Origin: Akkermansia massiliensis
Lineage (GTDB): Bacteria; Verrucomicrobiota; Verrucomicrobiia; Verrucomicrobiales; Akkermansiaceae
NCBI RefSeq assembly: GCF_018847375.1
Contig: NZ_CP072036.1
Span: 992,001 to 1,056,000 of the forward strand
DNA length: 64,000 nt
Direction of reading: 5' to 3'
Of the stretch, positions 16,894-26,036 are shown in pieces. The position numbers were made by a program, and so were the translations under genes. Below the pieces are notes generated by a model, which worked only from the letters and a program-made list of their open reading frames with translations, ran no database searches and was not told the DNA's origin. Every line of letters starts with the position of its first letter. Position 1 is the stretch's first letter.

Positions 16894-18168
16894 GTGACTT
16901 CTCCTCAACGCAGGACAGTATTCCAAGTCTCCCACAGCGTATCGGCCAGCTCCGCTCCCTACCGGTTGAATGATGCCCTGAACCGGAATATTTCCGATAT
17001 GGAATCCGTCCTTCTGCTCAGGAGGCGCAAGGGAATAGACGGCCTGGAAATCAGCAGATCCGCCGCCAGAAGAGCTACGGACGCGCTGCGCCGCCATCTG
17101 GCGCATGGATTTGACGCCCTGCTGCCGGAAAGAAGGAGGGACCTGCCCTTCTCCCTGAACGTGCTGGGCATGGGGTTCGACACCGCCCAGATGGAGAAAG
17201 CCGACCTGGTGCACCTGCACTGGATAGGCGGCCGAACGGTGGATTTCACGCGGCTGAGCCACATCCGCCGCCCGCTGGTCTATACGCTGCACGACATGTT
17301 TGCCTGCACCGCGGGGTGCCACTGCACCATGGACTGCGACCGATTCCGGGACGAATGCCGCGGCAGTTGCCCCCAGCTCGGCACTCCCCGCCTCTTCCGC
17401 GGCCTTCCGGCGTGGCTGTTCTCCCGCAAGCGCCGCTCCTTCGCCCGCATACCGTCCCTGACGCTGGTGACGCCCTCCCTCTGGCTGAAAAGGGAAGTGG
17501 AAAAAGGCTGCATGTTCCCCGGAAGAAGGATTGTCCAGATTTACAACCCCGTGGATACGGACCTCTTCCGCCCGGCGGAAGACCGGGAGGCCATCCGTGC
17601 GGCCCTGGGCATCCCGTCCGGAGCCTTTGTCATTGCCTGCGGCGCAACCGGCCTGTTCAATCCGGTCAAGGGAGGCCATTTCATCCCCCTGGTGCTGGAG
17701 GAACTGTACCGGCGCGGGCACAGGAACCTTCATCTGCTGCTCTTCGGCAACCAGGAAAAGAACGTGGAATTCCCCTTCCCCAGCACAAATGCCGGCTTCA
17801 TTACGGACATGAACAAGCTGGCCGGGCTTTACAGCGCGGCGGACATCTTCCTGAATCCCACGCTTCAGGACGTCCTTTCCAACGTAGCTCTGGAATCCAT
17901 GGCCTGCAAGACCCCCTCCGTCACCTTCCGGACGGGCGGAGTTCCGGAAGTGGTCCTGGACGGCAGGACGGGGCTGGTGGCTCCCCAGGGAGACCTGAAT
18001 CAAATGGCAGGCCACTGCGAACGGCTCATCCGGGACGGAAAGCTCCTGCTGGCCCTGGCGGAGGAAGGCCGCCAACACGCCGAACAAACGTTTTCCTACC
18101 CCGTCATTGCCGCGCGGCACGCCGCCCTGTATGAAGAAACGCTCCGGGAATACCGTCGCGAAGGGTGA
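16894..18168 (+). CDS. Glycosyltransferase family 4 protein
   Basis: The C-terminal half is a typical GT4 domain: VTPSLWLKREVEKGC near residue 195, IYNPVDTDLF near 218, FNPVKGGHF near 253 and the donor-binding NPTLQDVLSNVALESMACK near 330 with its E-x7-E-like spacing. The N-terminal half begins VFQVSHSVSASSAPYRLNDAL, the usual opening of this subgroup. I chose the GTG at 16894 as start (424 residues) because the conserved part begins nine residues later. The frame is open back to an ATG at 16753, but those residues look non-coding. The start needs confirmation. Confidence 0.82.
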   Translation: MTSPQRRTVFQVSHSVSASSAPYRLNDALNRNISDMESVLLLRRRKGIDGLEISRSAARRATDALRRHLAHGFDALLPERRRDLPFSLNVLGMGFDTAQMEKADLVHLHWIGGRTVDFTRLSHIRRPLVYTLHDMFACTAGCHCTMDCDRFRDECRGSCPQLGTPRLFRGLPAWLFSRKRRSFARIPSLTLVTPSLWLKREVEKGCMFPGRRIVQIYNPVDTDLFRPAEDREAIRAALGIPSGAFVIACGATGLFNPVKGGHFIPLVLEELYRRGHRNLHLLLFGNQEKNVEFPFPSTNAGFITDMNKLAGLYSAADIFLNPTLQDVLSNVALESMACKTPSVTFRTGGVPEVVLDGRTGLVAPQGDLNQMAGHCERLIRDGKLLLALAEEGRQHAEQTFSYPVIAARHAALYEETLREYRREG

Positions 18169-18235
18169 AAAAGGCTGATGTTTAACCGCCGGGCAACCTT
18201 CCCCCAACACGCCCGGCCGGCCCCTGCCTTTGTCA

Positions 18236-18263
18236 TTGACAAGAAAGAGCCGCCCCATACACT
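18236..18263 (+). promoter_or_regulatory. Promoter of the first GT10-like gene
   Basis: TTGACA (18236-18241) and TACACT (18258-18263) are 16 bases apart. The ATG of the GT10 gene is 28 bases past the -10 box. The same element pair and spacing occur at 21496-21523, ahead of the second GT10-like gene. Confidence 0.7.
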
Positions 18264-18290
18264 CTCAACCACTCCGACCCGCCTTCTCCC

Positions 18291-19289
18291 ATGAAAACGC
18301 TTAAAATCTCCTTTTTACAGTCCACTCCGGATTTCGGCAGGGAAGGCATTTACCAGCTCCTGAAAGACCGTTACCGCGTGGTGGAAGACGATTCCGACTT
18401 CGACTACCTGATCGCCACCCCCTGGTTTTACGTCAACCGGGAAGCGTTTTACGATTTTCTGGAACGGGCCCCCGGCCATATCACCGTCATGTACGGCTGC
18501 CATGAAGCCATCGCGCCGGACTTCATGCTGTTTGACTACTACATCGGGCTGGATGCGGTGCCCGGAAGCGACCGCACCGTCAAACTCCCCTTCCTGCGCC
18601 ACCATTTGCAGGAAGTGCACGGCGGCAAGGCAGGCCTGGACGTCCGCGCCCTCCTGGCCTCCAAAACGGGCTTCTGCAACTTCATTTACGCCAACCGCAA
18701 ATCCCATCCCAACCGGGACGCCATTTTTCACAAGCTCTCCTCCGTCCGGTTCGTCAACTCCCTGGGGCCCCACCTCAACAACACGCCGGGCGACGGCCAC
18801 CGGTCGGAAGACTGGTACGCCTCCTCCATCCGGATGAAAAAGCCGTACAAATTCTCCATTGCCTTTGAAAACGCTTGGTACCCCGGCTACACCAGCGAGA
18901 AAATCGTCACCAGCATGCTTGCGGGCACCATCCCCATTTACTGGGGCAATCCGGACATCGGAAGGGAATTCAACTCCGCCGCGTTCATCAACTGCCACGA
19001 CTTCCCCACCCTGGACGACGCCGCGGCCTACGTGAAGAAAGTGGACAAAGACGACGGCCTGTGGTGTGAAATCATGTCCCGCCCCTGGAAAACCCTGGAA
19101 CAGGAAGCCCTCTTCCTGGAAGAAACGGAACGTGAAACAGCCAAACTCTACCGGATATTCGACCAGTCTCCGGAAGAAGCGCGCCGCAAGGGGGACGGCA
19201 CATGGATTGCCTACTACCAGCGCTTTTTAAAACGCGGCCACAGGCTGCGCCTGGCATGGCGGCGGCTGAAGAACCGCCTGCGCCACTGA
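18291..19289 (+). CDS. Glycosyltransferase family 10 (alpha-fucosyltransferase-like)
   Basis: This 332-residue protein carries the GT10 donor-binding block FSIAFENAWYPGYTSEKIV near residue 185, followed by MLAGTIPIYWGNPDI and EFNSAAFIN, all hallmarks of alpha-1,3/1,4-fucosyltransferases. It has no membrane helix, as in bacterial enzymes such as those of Helicobacter, so it likely uses GDP-fucose at the cytoplasmic face. The basic C terminus (RRLKNRLRH) could bind membrane. It has its own promoter and is followed directly by the acyltransferase gene. Confidence 0.87.
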   Translation: MKTLKISFLQSTPDFGREGIYQLLKDRYRVVEDDSDFDYLIATPWFYVNREAFYDFLERAPGHITVMYGCHEAIAPDFMLFDYYIGLDAVPGSDRTVKLPFLRHHLQEVHGGKAGLDVRALLASKTGFCNFIYANRKSHPNRDAIFHKLSSVRFVNSLGPHLNNTPGDGHRSEDWYASSIRMKKPYKFSIAFENAWYPGYTSEKIVTSMLAGTIPIYWGNPDIGREFNSAAFINCHDFPTLDDAAAYVKKVDKDDGLWCEIMSRPWKTLEQEALFLEETERETAKLYRIFDQSPEEARRKGDGTWIAYYQRFLKRGHRLRLAWRRLKNRLRH

Positions 19290-19381
19290 CCCAGGCTCCC
19301 GGACAGTTCAACTCCATCCCGGCTTCTCTCGCTTCCTCTTCACTTTCTCCCCCATCCCTGTATTTGCCTTCTTTCCGCCTC

Positions 19382-21457
19382 ATGAACAAATGCCTTTCTG
19401 AAAACTTTTGTTCACCTTCCCTCCATCAGGCCGGAAATGCCGCCCACGGAACCTACTTTCCGCACATCGACGGCCTGCGCACCTTTGCCGTGCTGGCCGT
19501 CGTCCTGTACCATTTGCAGGAATGGATCTGCCCGGGAGGGTACACGGGCGTGGACATCTTCTTCGTCATCTCCGGCTACCTGATCGGCAGCGGCCTTGTC
19601 CGCAGCCTGAAGGAAGGGAACTTCTCCCTGTCCTCCTTTTACTACCGGAGAATCAGGCGCATCATGCCCGCCTATTTCTGCCTGATTGCGGTCGTGCTGG
19701 CCTTCGGGTGCGTGGTGCTGGCCTGCGACGACCTGCGGACCCTGGGGCGCACCGTGAGGTCAAGCGCCCTCTTCATCACCAACATTTATTTCAGCAGGAC
19801 CGCAGGAAACTATTTCAGCCCGGCCGCAGAAGAAAACCCGCTGCTGAACCTGTGGTCCCTGAGCGTGGAGGAGCAATTCTACCTGACGATTCCGCTCGCC
19901 CTGTGGCTGCTCTGGAAATTCAGGAAAAACGCCGTCAAGCCCGTTCTCTGCGGAGCCCTGGCGCTCTCCCTGTTCGCCGCCGTCTACCACATGGGGAATC
20001 TGGAGCATAACAAGGCCTTTTACCTGCTTCACTGCCGCGCCTGGGAACTCCTGGCAGGCTGTCTCCTGGCCCTGGCTCCCGCCGCTACGGAACAGGGCCG
20101 GGGAATACGCTGGCTGCGGCTGGCGGGGTGGGCCGGCATTCTGCTCCCCTTTGCCTGTTATTCCTCCTCCACGCCCTTTCCGGGTTATACGGCCATTCCT
20201 TCCGTCGCGGGGGCGGCCCTTCTGATCCGCTACGGAAGCCACGGCTGGTCCGGGCGCATCCTCAGGCATCCGCTCAGCACGGGCATCGGCAAAATCTCCT
20301 ACTCCCTGTACCTGTGGCACTGGCCCGTCATCGTGTACTGGACCTACTTCTGCTTCAATGAATGCGGTCCGCGGGACTATGCGGGCATGTTCCTTCTCTC
20401 CCTTCTTCTCGGTTTCCTTTCCTGGAAATTCGTGGAAACCCCCTTCAGGACAGCCGCCGCATGGCGGAAGCCCGCAAAAGCGTTCCTGCTCACGGCGGCA
20501 GGGTGCCTCACGCTGGATTTTGCCGGAGAATGGCTCAAATGGACGGACGGCGCACGGGACTACTGGCACGTGGCCGCCAACAACATATCATTCCCGGAAT
20601 ACTGGAAGGGGCCGGCCTTCCCGCCCTCCTTCGGCATCACGCCCCCTGACCGTGCGGTGGTGGAAAAGGGAAACGCCATCCAGCCCCATCATCCGGAGCT
20701 GGGAGACGTGACGGACTACCCCTTTGTACTGCTGGGTAAAACCGGGCAGCCCCCTTCCTTCCTGCTTATGGGAGACAGCCATGCCATGGCCAGCTCTCCG
20801 GGCTTTGACGACGCCGCCCGGCTCCTCAACCGGTCAGGCCTGTTCTACCGGGCGCGGCTATGCCCCCTGAGCGGCATTTCCGAGTCCGGAGACGCGGATT
20901 CCCTCACGCTGCTGCGCATGATGTACCCGCACTGGGAGCACAACATGGACCTGATTCTGGACTGGCTGGAAAACACTCCCCAGATACACACCGTATTCAT
21001 CCACAACCGCTGGATTGAACTGGTCAACAGCCACCGGGACATGCGCCTGAAACAACTGGTTGCGGACGGCCTGCTCCACACCTGCGCACGCCTTCGCAAG
21101 GCCGGCAAGCAAATCGTGCTGCTGGGTCCCGTGCCTGAATGGACCTTCGGCCCGCGCAAACTCATGCGGCGCAATGCGCTGCTGAACGCCAACCGCGCGG
21201 ACCGCCTGCTGGGCGGAGACTTCATCACGCGGCAGCGCCCCGTATTCGCCCTGCTGGAGCACATGGAATCCACGGGCCTGTGCCGCTTTATCCCGCTGCA
21301 CGGCGCCTTCCATAAAAACGGGCGGTGGCTGGAAGAAGACGAGGGGCACCTGATGTACTGTGACGACAACCACCTTTCCCCCTACGGTTCCAGGAAAATG
21401 GTTTCCGGCATCCTCGACCAGCTTTTTCCGGGGATGGAAAGCACGGTGTCCAACTGA
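19382..21457 (+). CDS. Acyltransferase-3 (OafA/YrhL-like) with C-terminal SGNH domain
   Basis: From the ATG at 19382 this is a 691-residue protein. The N-terminal part (about residues 25-380) has some ten membrane helices and the family motifs YFPHIDGLRTFAVLAVVLYH and GVDIFFVISGYLI. The soluble C-terminal part has the SGNH hydrolase blocks LLMGDSHA near residue 461 and YCDDNHLSPYGS near 660. Such fusions O-acetylate surface polysaccharides, as OafA does for O-antigen. Its frame extends upstream to 19202, overlapping the GT10 gene, but that part has no family similarity. It probably modifies the glycan made by the neighbours. Confidence 0.88.
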   Translation: MNKCLSENFCSPSLHQAGNAAHGTYFPHIDGLRTFAVLAVVLYHLQEWICPGGYTGVDIFFVISGYLIGSGLVRSLKEGNFSLSSFYYRRIRRIMPAYFCLIAVVLAFGCVVLACDDLRTLGRTVRSSALFITNIYFSRTAGNYFSPAAEENPLLNLWSLSVEEQFYLTIPLALWLLWKFRKNAVKPVLCGALALSLFAAVYHMGNLEHNKAFYLLHCRAWELLAGCLLALAPAATEQGRGIRWLRLAGWAGILLPFACYSSSTPFPGYTAIPSVAGAALLIRYGSHGWSGRILRHPLSTGIGKISYSLYLWHWPVIVYWTYFCFNECGPRDYAGMFLLSLLLGFLSWKFVETPFRTAAAWRKPAKAFLLTAAGCLTLDFAGEWLKWTDGARDYWHVAANNISFPEYWKGPAFPPSFGITPPDRAVVEKGNAIQPHHPELGDVTDYPFVLLGKTGQPPSFLLMGDSHAMASSPGFDDAARLLNRSGLFYRARLCPLSGISESGDADSLTLLRMMYPHWEHNMDLILDWLENTPQIHTVFIHNRWIELVNSHRDMRLKQLVADGLLHTCARLRKAGKQIVLLGPVPEWTFGPRKLMRRNALLNANRADRLLGGDFITRQRPVFALLEHMESTGLCRFIPLHGAFHKNGRWLEEDEGHLMYCDDNHLSPYGSRKMVSGILDQLFPGMESTVSN

Positions 21458-21495
21458 CGGAAGCTCCGCACGGAAAAACGCCCAATCCTTTGACA

Positions 21496-21523
21496 TTGAC
21501 AAGGAAGGAAGGCCCCCTACACT
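21496..21523 (+). promoter_or_regulatory. Promoter of the second GT10-like gene
   Basis: TTGACA (21496-21501), a 16-base purine-then-C-rich spacer and TACACT (21518-21523) match the promoter at 18236-18263 in boxes, spacing and part of the spacer. The leader to the ATG at 21616 is about 85 bases. It holds a 29-codon open frame (21530-21619) whose stop overlaps the next start as ATGA; whether it is translated is unknown. Confidence 0.65.
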
Positions 21524-21615
21524 GACGTCATGCAGCGCCGCCGCCGCGATGCTTCCGGACGGGTTGCCCGACGTACGGCGGAAAGCCCGCGCGCCGCTTC
21601 AACGCCTCCATTCCC

Positions 21616-22647
21616 ATGACGGATTCCTCCCGCCCCATACGCATCAAGGTCATCAGAAAATCCACCAAGGCCTCCCCGGATAAAACGGAATCCCTGCTGT
21701 GGGGCGACTGCCTGTTCTGCACGGACGCCGCCATGACGGACTATGACTGGGTACTAGTATACGATGAATTCCCCAGGAACTCCATAGGCACCATCAAGGA
21801 TGAAACGGAACCCCTGCTCTGTCCCCCGGACCAGACCATCCTGATCACGGTGGAACCCCCTTCCATTAAAATCTACAGCCGGGCATACACCGGCCAGTTC
21901 GGCACCGTGCTGACTACCCACTCCGTCCGGGACCTCCCGCACCCCAACCATACCCTGGGCCGCGGATGCCTGGAATGGCTGTACATCAAGCCCATGCAGG
22001 AGATTCTGGACCAGACGGAATTTCCGAAAACCAAGATGCTTTCCACCATCTGTTCCGCCAAGCAGCACACGCATACCATGCATAAAATGCGTTATGACCT
22101 CACGCGCTACCTGGCGGACCGCCTGCCGGAGCTGGACTGGTTCGGGCATGGCATTCAGGAAATAGAAAACAAAACCGTCGCCATGGACGGCTACAAGTAC
22201 CATCTGTGCGTGGAAAACCATCTGGAACCCCATCACTGGACGGAAAAACTGTCCGACGCCTTCGTCGCCATGACCCTTCCCTTTTACGCCGGGGACCCGC
22301 TGGCGACGGAATGCTTCCCGCAGGAAAGCTTCATCCCCATCCCCCTGGACGATCCGCAAAAAGCCTTTGAAATTATCCGCAAGGCCATGGACGGCGGGGA
22401 ATACGAAAAGCGGCTTCCCGCCATTCGCGAGGCTAGACGCCTGGTGCTGGAAAAGTACAACATGTTCGCCCAGACAGCCGCCGTCATCCACAACCACCGG
22501 GGAACGGGAACCGTCCGGCCCGGCGCCACGCTGAAAGGGCGCCACGTCCTGCGGAAAAACCCGCTCAACGCCCTCCGGGAGCTGGCGGATACGCTGGCCT
22601 ATAAAATCAGGTCACGCGGCAGGCGCGGGACCGGAGCCGGAGTGTAG
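21616..22647 (+). CDS. GT10-like glycosyltransferase (divergent fucosyltransferase fold)
   Basis: This 343-residue protein contains HLCVENHLEPHHWTEKLSDA near residue 195 and LPFYAGDP near 222. These correspond to the FEN...TEK and P(I/L)YWG blocks of GT10. It is divergent: YWG is replaced by FYAG, and the acceptor half differs from the other GT10 protein at 18291. The tail is strongly basic (KIRSRGRRGTG). It is the last gene of the plus-strand glycan run. The fold assignment is fairly safe, but a fucosyl donor is only inferred. Confidence 0.75.
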   Translation: MTDSSRPIRIKVIRKSTKASPDKTESLLWGDCLFCTDAAMTDYDWVLVYDEFPRNSIGTIKDETEPLLCPPDQTILITVEPPSIKIYSRAYTGQFGTVLTTHSVRDLPHPNHTLGRGCLEWLYIKPMQEILDQTEFPKTKMLSTICSAKQHTHTMHKMRYDLTRYLADRLPELDWFGHGIQEIENKTVAMDGYKYHLCVENHLEPHHWTEKLSDAFVAMTLPFYAGDPLATECFPQESFIPIPLDDPQKAFEIIRKAMDGGEYEKRLPAIREARRLVLEKYNMFAQTAAVIHNHRGTGTVRPGATLKGRHVLRKNPLNALRELADTLAYKIRSRGRRGTGAGV

Positions 22648-22687
22648 CCCGGCTGCCGTCCCCAGGATAAGGGCCAAAACTCCCCCC

Positions 22688-23200
22688 CTACCAGTAAATG
22701 GAAGTGCTGGACGGCATTTTGCCGATGGCCTTGCGGCAGGCGGACCGGGCCGCCTCCATGCGGTGGAAGGATTCGGAAGGAACGCTTTCCCCCTGGTATT
22801 CAGCCAGCTTCCTGCCCGCCAGATTATGCACGGTCACGGTAACCTTCGTCCTGTAGCCGGGCCGCGTATTGGGACCGGGCAGCGTGGTGAAATAATTCCC
22901 GTTGCGAATCAGCACATGCTCCTGCGCCGTCTTGCTGACGGTCGCCACGGCTCCGTAGCCGTCTTCTCCGGGGTACATGACCCGGAATCCCTTGGACGAG
23001 AGGGAGGCGGCAGCCGTATCCGCCATCTCCCAGTCGGAGCACTGGACCCTGATCTTGCGGTATTTGACCCGGCGTTCGGCGGCGGCCCGCTGATTCTGCT
23101 CCATCTCCTTGTTAAACTGGGCCCATTCTTCCGCCGTACATGCAGCCAGGGAGGCAAACACGGCCGCAGCGGCCCATCTGGTCCAAATTCCGTATCTCAT
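22688..23200 (-). CDS. Predicted lipoprotein of unknown function
   Basis: From the ATG at 23200 (MRYGIWTRWAAAAVFASLAAC) this 170-residue protein has a clear signal peptide with lipobox LAAC. After it comes a short helical charged segment (EEWAQFNKEMEQNQRAAAER) and then a compact alpha/beta domain, with WEMADTAAASLSSKGFRVM resembling the strand-helix pattern of periplasmic lipoproteins that act on envelope stress. A frame start at 23215 adds five residues. No partner gene is evident. Function is unknown. Confidence 0.65.
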   Translation of the reverse strand: MRYGIWTRWAAAAVFASLAACTAEEWAQFNKEMEQNQRAAAERRVKYRKIRVQCSDWEMADTAAASLSSKGFRVMYPGEDGYGAVATVSKTAQEHVLIRNGNYFTTLPGPNTRPGYRTKVTVTVHNLAGRKLAEYQGESVPSESFHRMEAARSACRKAIGKMPSSTSIYW

Positions 23201-23285
23201 CGCTTTAACAGGCATACGTTCTCCCTCCAGCCTGAACCCGGTTCAAGCCGTCTGAAAAACAGATTGTCAACGAAGCCGTAAAACC

Positions 23286-23519
23286 TTAATCGGATTTGCG
23301 GGAGGCGTGCTTCCTGGCCCGTTCCTCCTCCTTCTGCTTCTTCAGGTCCTCCTTCATCTTGGTCTTCTCCTCGGAATCCAGCTTGCCGTCCTTATTGGTA
23401 TCATACTTTTCAAGGAGGGCGGCCTTCTTTTCCGCGGAAGTCATTCTCTTGGGAGCGTCTTCCTCCGCCATGGAGGGCATGGCGAACGCAGCGGCCATAA
23501 TAATAAGCAAGTACTTCAT
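23286..23519 (-). CDS. Small exported protein with one EF-hand motif
   Basis: From the ATG at 23519 (MKYLLIIMAAAFAMPSMAEED) this 77-residue protein has a cleavable signal peptide. A canonical EF-hand calcium loop, DTNKDGKLDSEE, lies near residues 40-51, and the protein ends with a highly charged Lys/Glu helix (KEDLKKQKEEERARKH). Single EF-hand exported proteins are common in Planctomycetota and Verrucomicrobiota. Calcium binding is a family inference and its partner is unknown. It stands alone between a lipoprotein and the SLC13 gene. Confidence 0.7.
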   Translation of the reverse strand: MKYLLIIMAAAFAMPSMAEEDAPKRMTSAEKKAALLEKYDTNKDGKLDSEEKTKMKEDLKKQKEEERARKHASRKSD

Positions 23520-23645
23520 CATTAAATGGGGGTTCTTAAACAATCCTCTTCTACTCCCACGCGCTTCCCTTGTCTCTCTTTTTTTAGTAATGCATGTAAA
23601 TTACACTGCCATGCGCCCTTTCCGCCTCGTGAACGGCTCTCCGGC

Positions 23646-25511
23646 CTAGGCTTTCACGAACGGGAAAAACAGAGGGATCACCACCACCATGACCAGCCCC
23701 ATGATCACCTGGAGGGGAACCCCTACCTTCACGTAATCCATGAACGTGTACTTGCCCGCCGGCATGACCAGGGCATTGGGCGGCGTGGAAAAGGGAGAGG
23801 CAAAACACATGCTGGTGCCCACGGAAACCGCCAGCAGCAGCGGATAGGGGCTGATGCCCATGCTCACCGCGGATTGCAGGGCGATGGGAGCCAGCAGCAC
23901 CGCCGTGGCCGTATTGCTGATGAACATGGTCAGCAGGGAGGCCGTGAAATAAACGCCCGCCATCAGGGCGAACGGCCCGAATCCCCCCAGGCCGGCCACC
24001 AGGCCGTGGGAGATGACCTCCGAGGTGCCGGTCTTCTCCAGCGCCACGGACATCGGCAGCATGGCGGCAATCAGCACGATGCTCTCCCAGTTGATCGTCC
24101 GGTACGCCTCCTCCACGTTGCGCAGGCATCCGCACAGCACCATCAGGACGGCGGCGATCAGCACCGCGGCCACCGCGGGCACCCAGTTGAACACCATGGC
24201 CGCAATCATCAGCAGCATGATGCCAGCGGCCAGCGGGGCCTTGTGCGTCAGGGTCACCTTGGACGCCTCCGCCAGCGGCTGGCCCACCACGACCCATTCA
24301 AAGGTTTTCTCACTCAGGCGCGCAATATCCGCCCAGGTTCCCTGAATCAGCAGCGTATCCCCGTACTGGAGCTTCACATCCTTCAAATTGTGGAAAATGT
24401 AATGGTTGTCCCGCTGGATGGCCAGAATGTTGACCCCGTACTTGGCGCGGAGCCCGGAAGACTTCACGGGCATGTTGATGAGGTCCGAGTTGCGCATGAG
24501 CAGCATCTCCGCAATGCCTATCTCGTCAAACTTCAATTTGCTTTTCAGCAGGGAATCCGTATCTTCCGACGTCTTCCGGTTAATCATCACCGCCCCGTAT
24601 TCCCGGGCGAAACGGTCCACGTCCTCAAACTCCCCCATCACGTAAATGACGTCTCCCCGCGCCACCCGCGTGTCCGAGCCCGCCATGGTCTGGCTGACCG
24701 TTTGCAGGAAGGAATGCCGACTGGAATGCCTGCGGCGCACTTCCACGATGTTCACGTGGTAGCGGTCCGGTATCTGGAGGTCGTGCAGGGGGTTCTCCGT
24801 CAGGGCGGAATCCTCCAGCACCCGGAGACGGTAAAGATTGCTGATGATCTGGTACTCGTCTATCAACTGGCTGAGGGACTTGCCCTTGGCCTCGTGTTCC
24901 GTCTTGTCGTCATGACGGCCCAGGAACTTCCTGCTCAGGGGAATCAGCAGCAGGACGCCCGTCACGATGCAGACGAGGCCGATGGGGGTGAACGAGAAAA
25001 AGCCCAGCCCCTCCATTCCCGCCTCCTGAAGCTGGTTGTTGATGACCAGGTTGGGGGGCGTGCCGATCAGCGTCAGCATGCCGCCCATGCTGCTGGCAAA
25101 CGCCATGGGCATAAGCAGGCGGCTCGTCTGGATGCCGCCGTCCGCGGCCAGGCTCACCAGAATGGGCAGCATCAGCGCCACCGTTCCCGTATTGCTGACA
25201 AACGCTCCGATACCCGCCGTGACAAGCATGGTCAGCACCAGCAGGCGCAGCTCGCTCTTGCCGGCCAGCTTCATGATCCTGCCGCCCAGCATCTTGGCCA
25301 GTCCCGTCCGGAAAATGGCTCCCCCCACCACGAAAAGCCCCACCATCATGACTACGATGGAGTTGGAAAAGCCGGAAAGCGCCTGCTCCGGGCTTAAAAT
25401 CCCGAACACGATCAGGCACAGCAGGGAACACAGCGCGACAATATCTGAACGGATTCTCCCCTGGACGAACAAAACGGCGGATACTCCCAGAATGAGCAGC
25501 GTGGTCAACAT
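23646..25511 (-). CDS. SLC13-family permease with two internal RCK_C (TrkA-C) domains
   Basis: This 621-residue inner-membrane protein has two blocks of helices (about 1-180 and 400-621) around a soluble centre of about 200 residues. The centre holds two TrkA-C-like modules (NIVEVRRRHSS and GVNILAIQRDNHY, each followed by GDxI/L...G). The membrane parts contain the family's pseudo-repeats SNTGTVALMLPI and SNTATAVLLAPI. This layout is found in the DASS/SLC13 group often listed as sulfate or dicarboxylate carriers. The substrate is not resolved by sequence. The gene stands alone. Confidence 0.87.
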   Translation of the reverse strand: MLTTLLILGVSAVLFVQGRIRSDIVALCSLLCLIVFGILSPEQALSGFSNSIVVMMVGLFVVGGAIFRTGLAKMLGGRIMKLAGKSELRLLVLTMLVTAGIGAFVSNTGTVALMLPILVSLAADGGIQTSRLLMPMAFASSMGGMLTLIGTPPNLVINNQLQEAGMEGLGFFSFTPIGLVCIVTGVLLLIPLSRKFLGRHDDKTEHEAKGKSLSQLIDEYQIISNLYRLRVLEDSALTENPLHDLQIPDRYHVNIVEVRRRHSSRHSFLQTVSQTMAGSDTRVARGDVIYVMGEFEDVDRFAREYGAVMINRKTSEDTDSLLKSKLKFDEIGIAEMLLMRNSDLINMPVKSSGLRAKYGVNILAIQRDNHYIFHNLKDVKLQYGDTLLIQGTWADIARLSEKTFEWVVVGQPLAEASKVTLTHKAPLAAGIMLLMIAAMVFNWVPAVAAVLIAAVLMVLCGCLRNVEEAYRTINWESIVLIAAMLPMSVALEKTGTSEVISHGLVAGLGGFGPFALMAGVYFTASLLTMFISNTATAVLLAPIALQSAVSMGISPYPLLLAVSVGTSMCFASPFSTPPNALVMPAGKYTFMDYVKVGVPLQVIMGLVMVVVIPLFFPFVKA

Positions 25512-25704
25512 GTCAATAAACGGCAGAGATGAAAAATCGGCAAGAGAGAATATCTAACATGTCCTGCGCGCCTTGTCGATAGGCTGAACAAGTCATCCGC
25601 CTCCCCATCCTCCGAGCGCATGCTCGTTTCCTGCTTCTCCTACAGGGCGGCGATTCCCTTTTCCCGTTGAACATCACGAACCCGCAACCGCGGAAACAAT
25701 AAAA

Positions 25705-25729
25705 AACGCGTTCTTCCGGAGAACGCGTT
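25705..25729 (-). terminator. Terminator of the tRNA-Tyr gene
   Basis: AACGCGTTCT (25705-25714) and AGAACGCGTT (25720-25729) form a perfect 10-bp stem with a 5-base loop. On the minus strand it is followed by TTTTTTATTG. It lies 14 bases past the CCA end of tRNA-Tyr, so the tRNA is a single-gene unit. Confidence 0.9.
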
Positions 25730-25742
25730 ATGAAAGTAAAAG

Positions 25743-25828
25743 TGGTGGGTAGAGAAGGATTCGAACCTTCGAAAGCGAATGCTAACAGATTTACAGTCTG
25801 CCCCCTTTGACCGCTCGGGAATCTACCC
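25743..25828 (-). tRNA. tRNA-Tyr (anticodon GTA)
   Basis: An 86-base class II tRNA with CCA encoded. The 7-bp acceptor stem is GGGTAGA/TCTACCC. The anticodon loop reads CTGTAAA, giving anticodon GTA. A long variable arm is present, as expected for tRNA-Tyr, and the T-arm contains GGTTCGAATCC. It is transcribed on the minus strand and followed by a strong terminator. Confidence 0.95.
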
Positions 25829-26036
25829 ACTTGAAGTGATGTGCGGCGAATGTATAGGGATTCCGGCGCCTTAGCAAGTTTTTTTTGTAAAAAGTAGGTA
25901 TGCCCAAGGACCGGAAAATCTTATGCCGCAATCATGCCTCCGGGCGGCAAACCGGAAGACGGTTCCTCAAGCCGCCGCCGCGCCGGATGGCGTGCCCGGG
26001 AGGCGGGAAAAGGTCCGGCAGCCGGAAGCGCCGTTC

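Noticed and set aside
21530..21619. 29-codon frame overlapping the second GT10-like start
   Set aside because: The ATGA overlap is suggestive, but the Arg/Ala/Pro-rich sequence looks like chance in GC-rich DNA. Mentioned only with the promoter.
23526..25397. 623-residue plus-strand open frame
   Set aside because: It is antisense to the SLC13 permease. The composition (His, Gln, Arg, Asp) is that of a reverse-strand shadow of a membrane protein.
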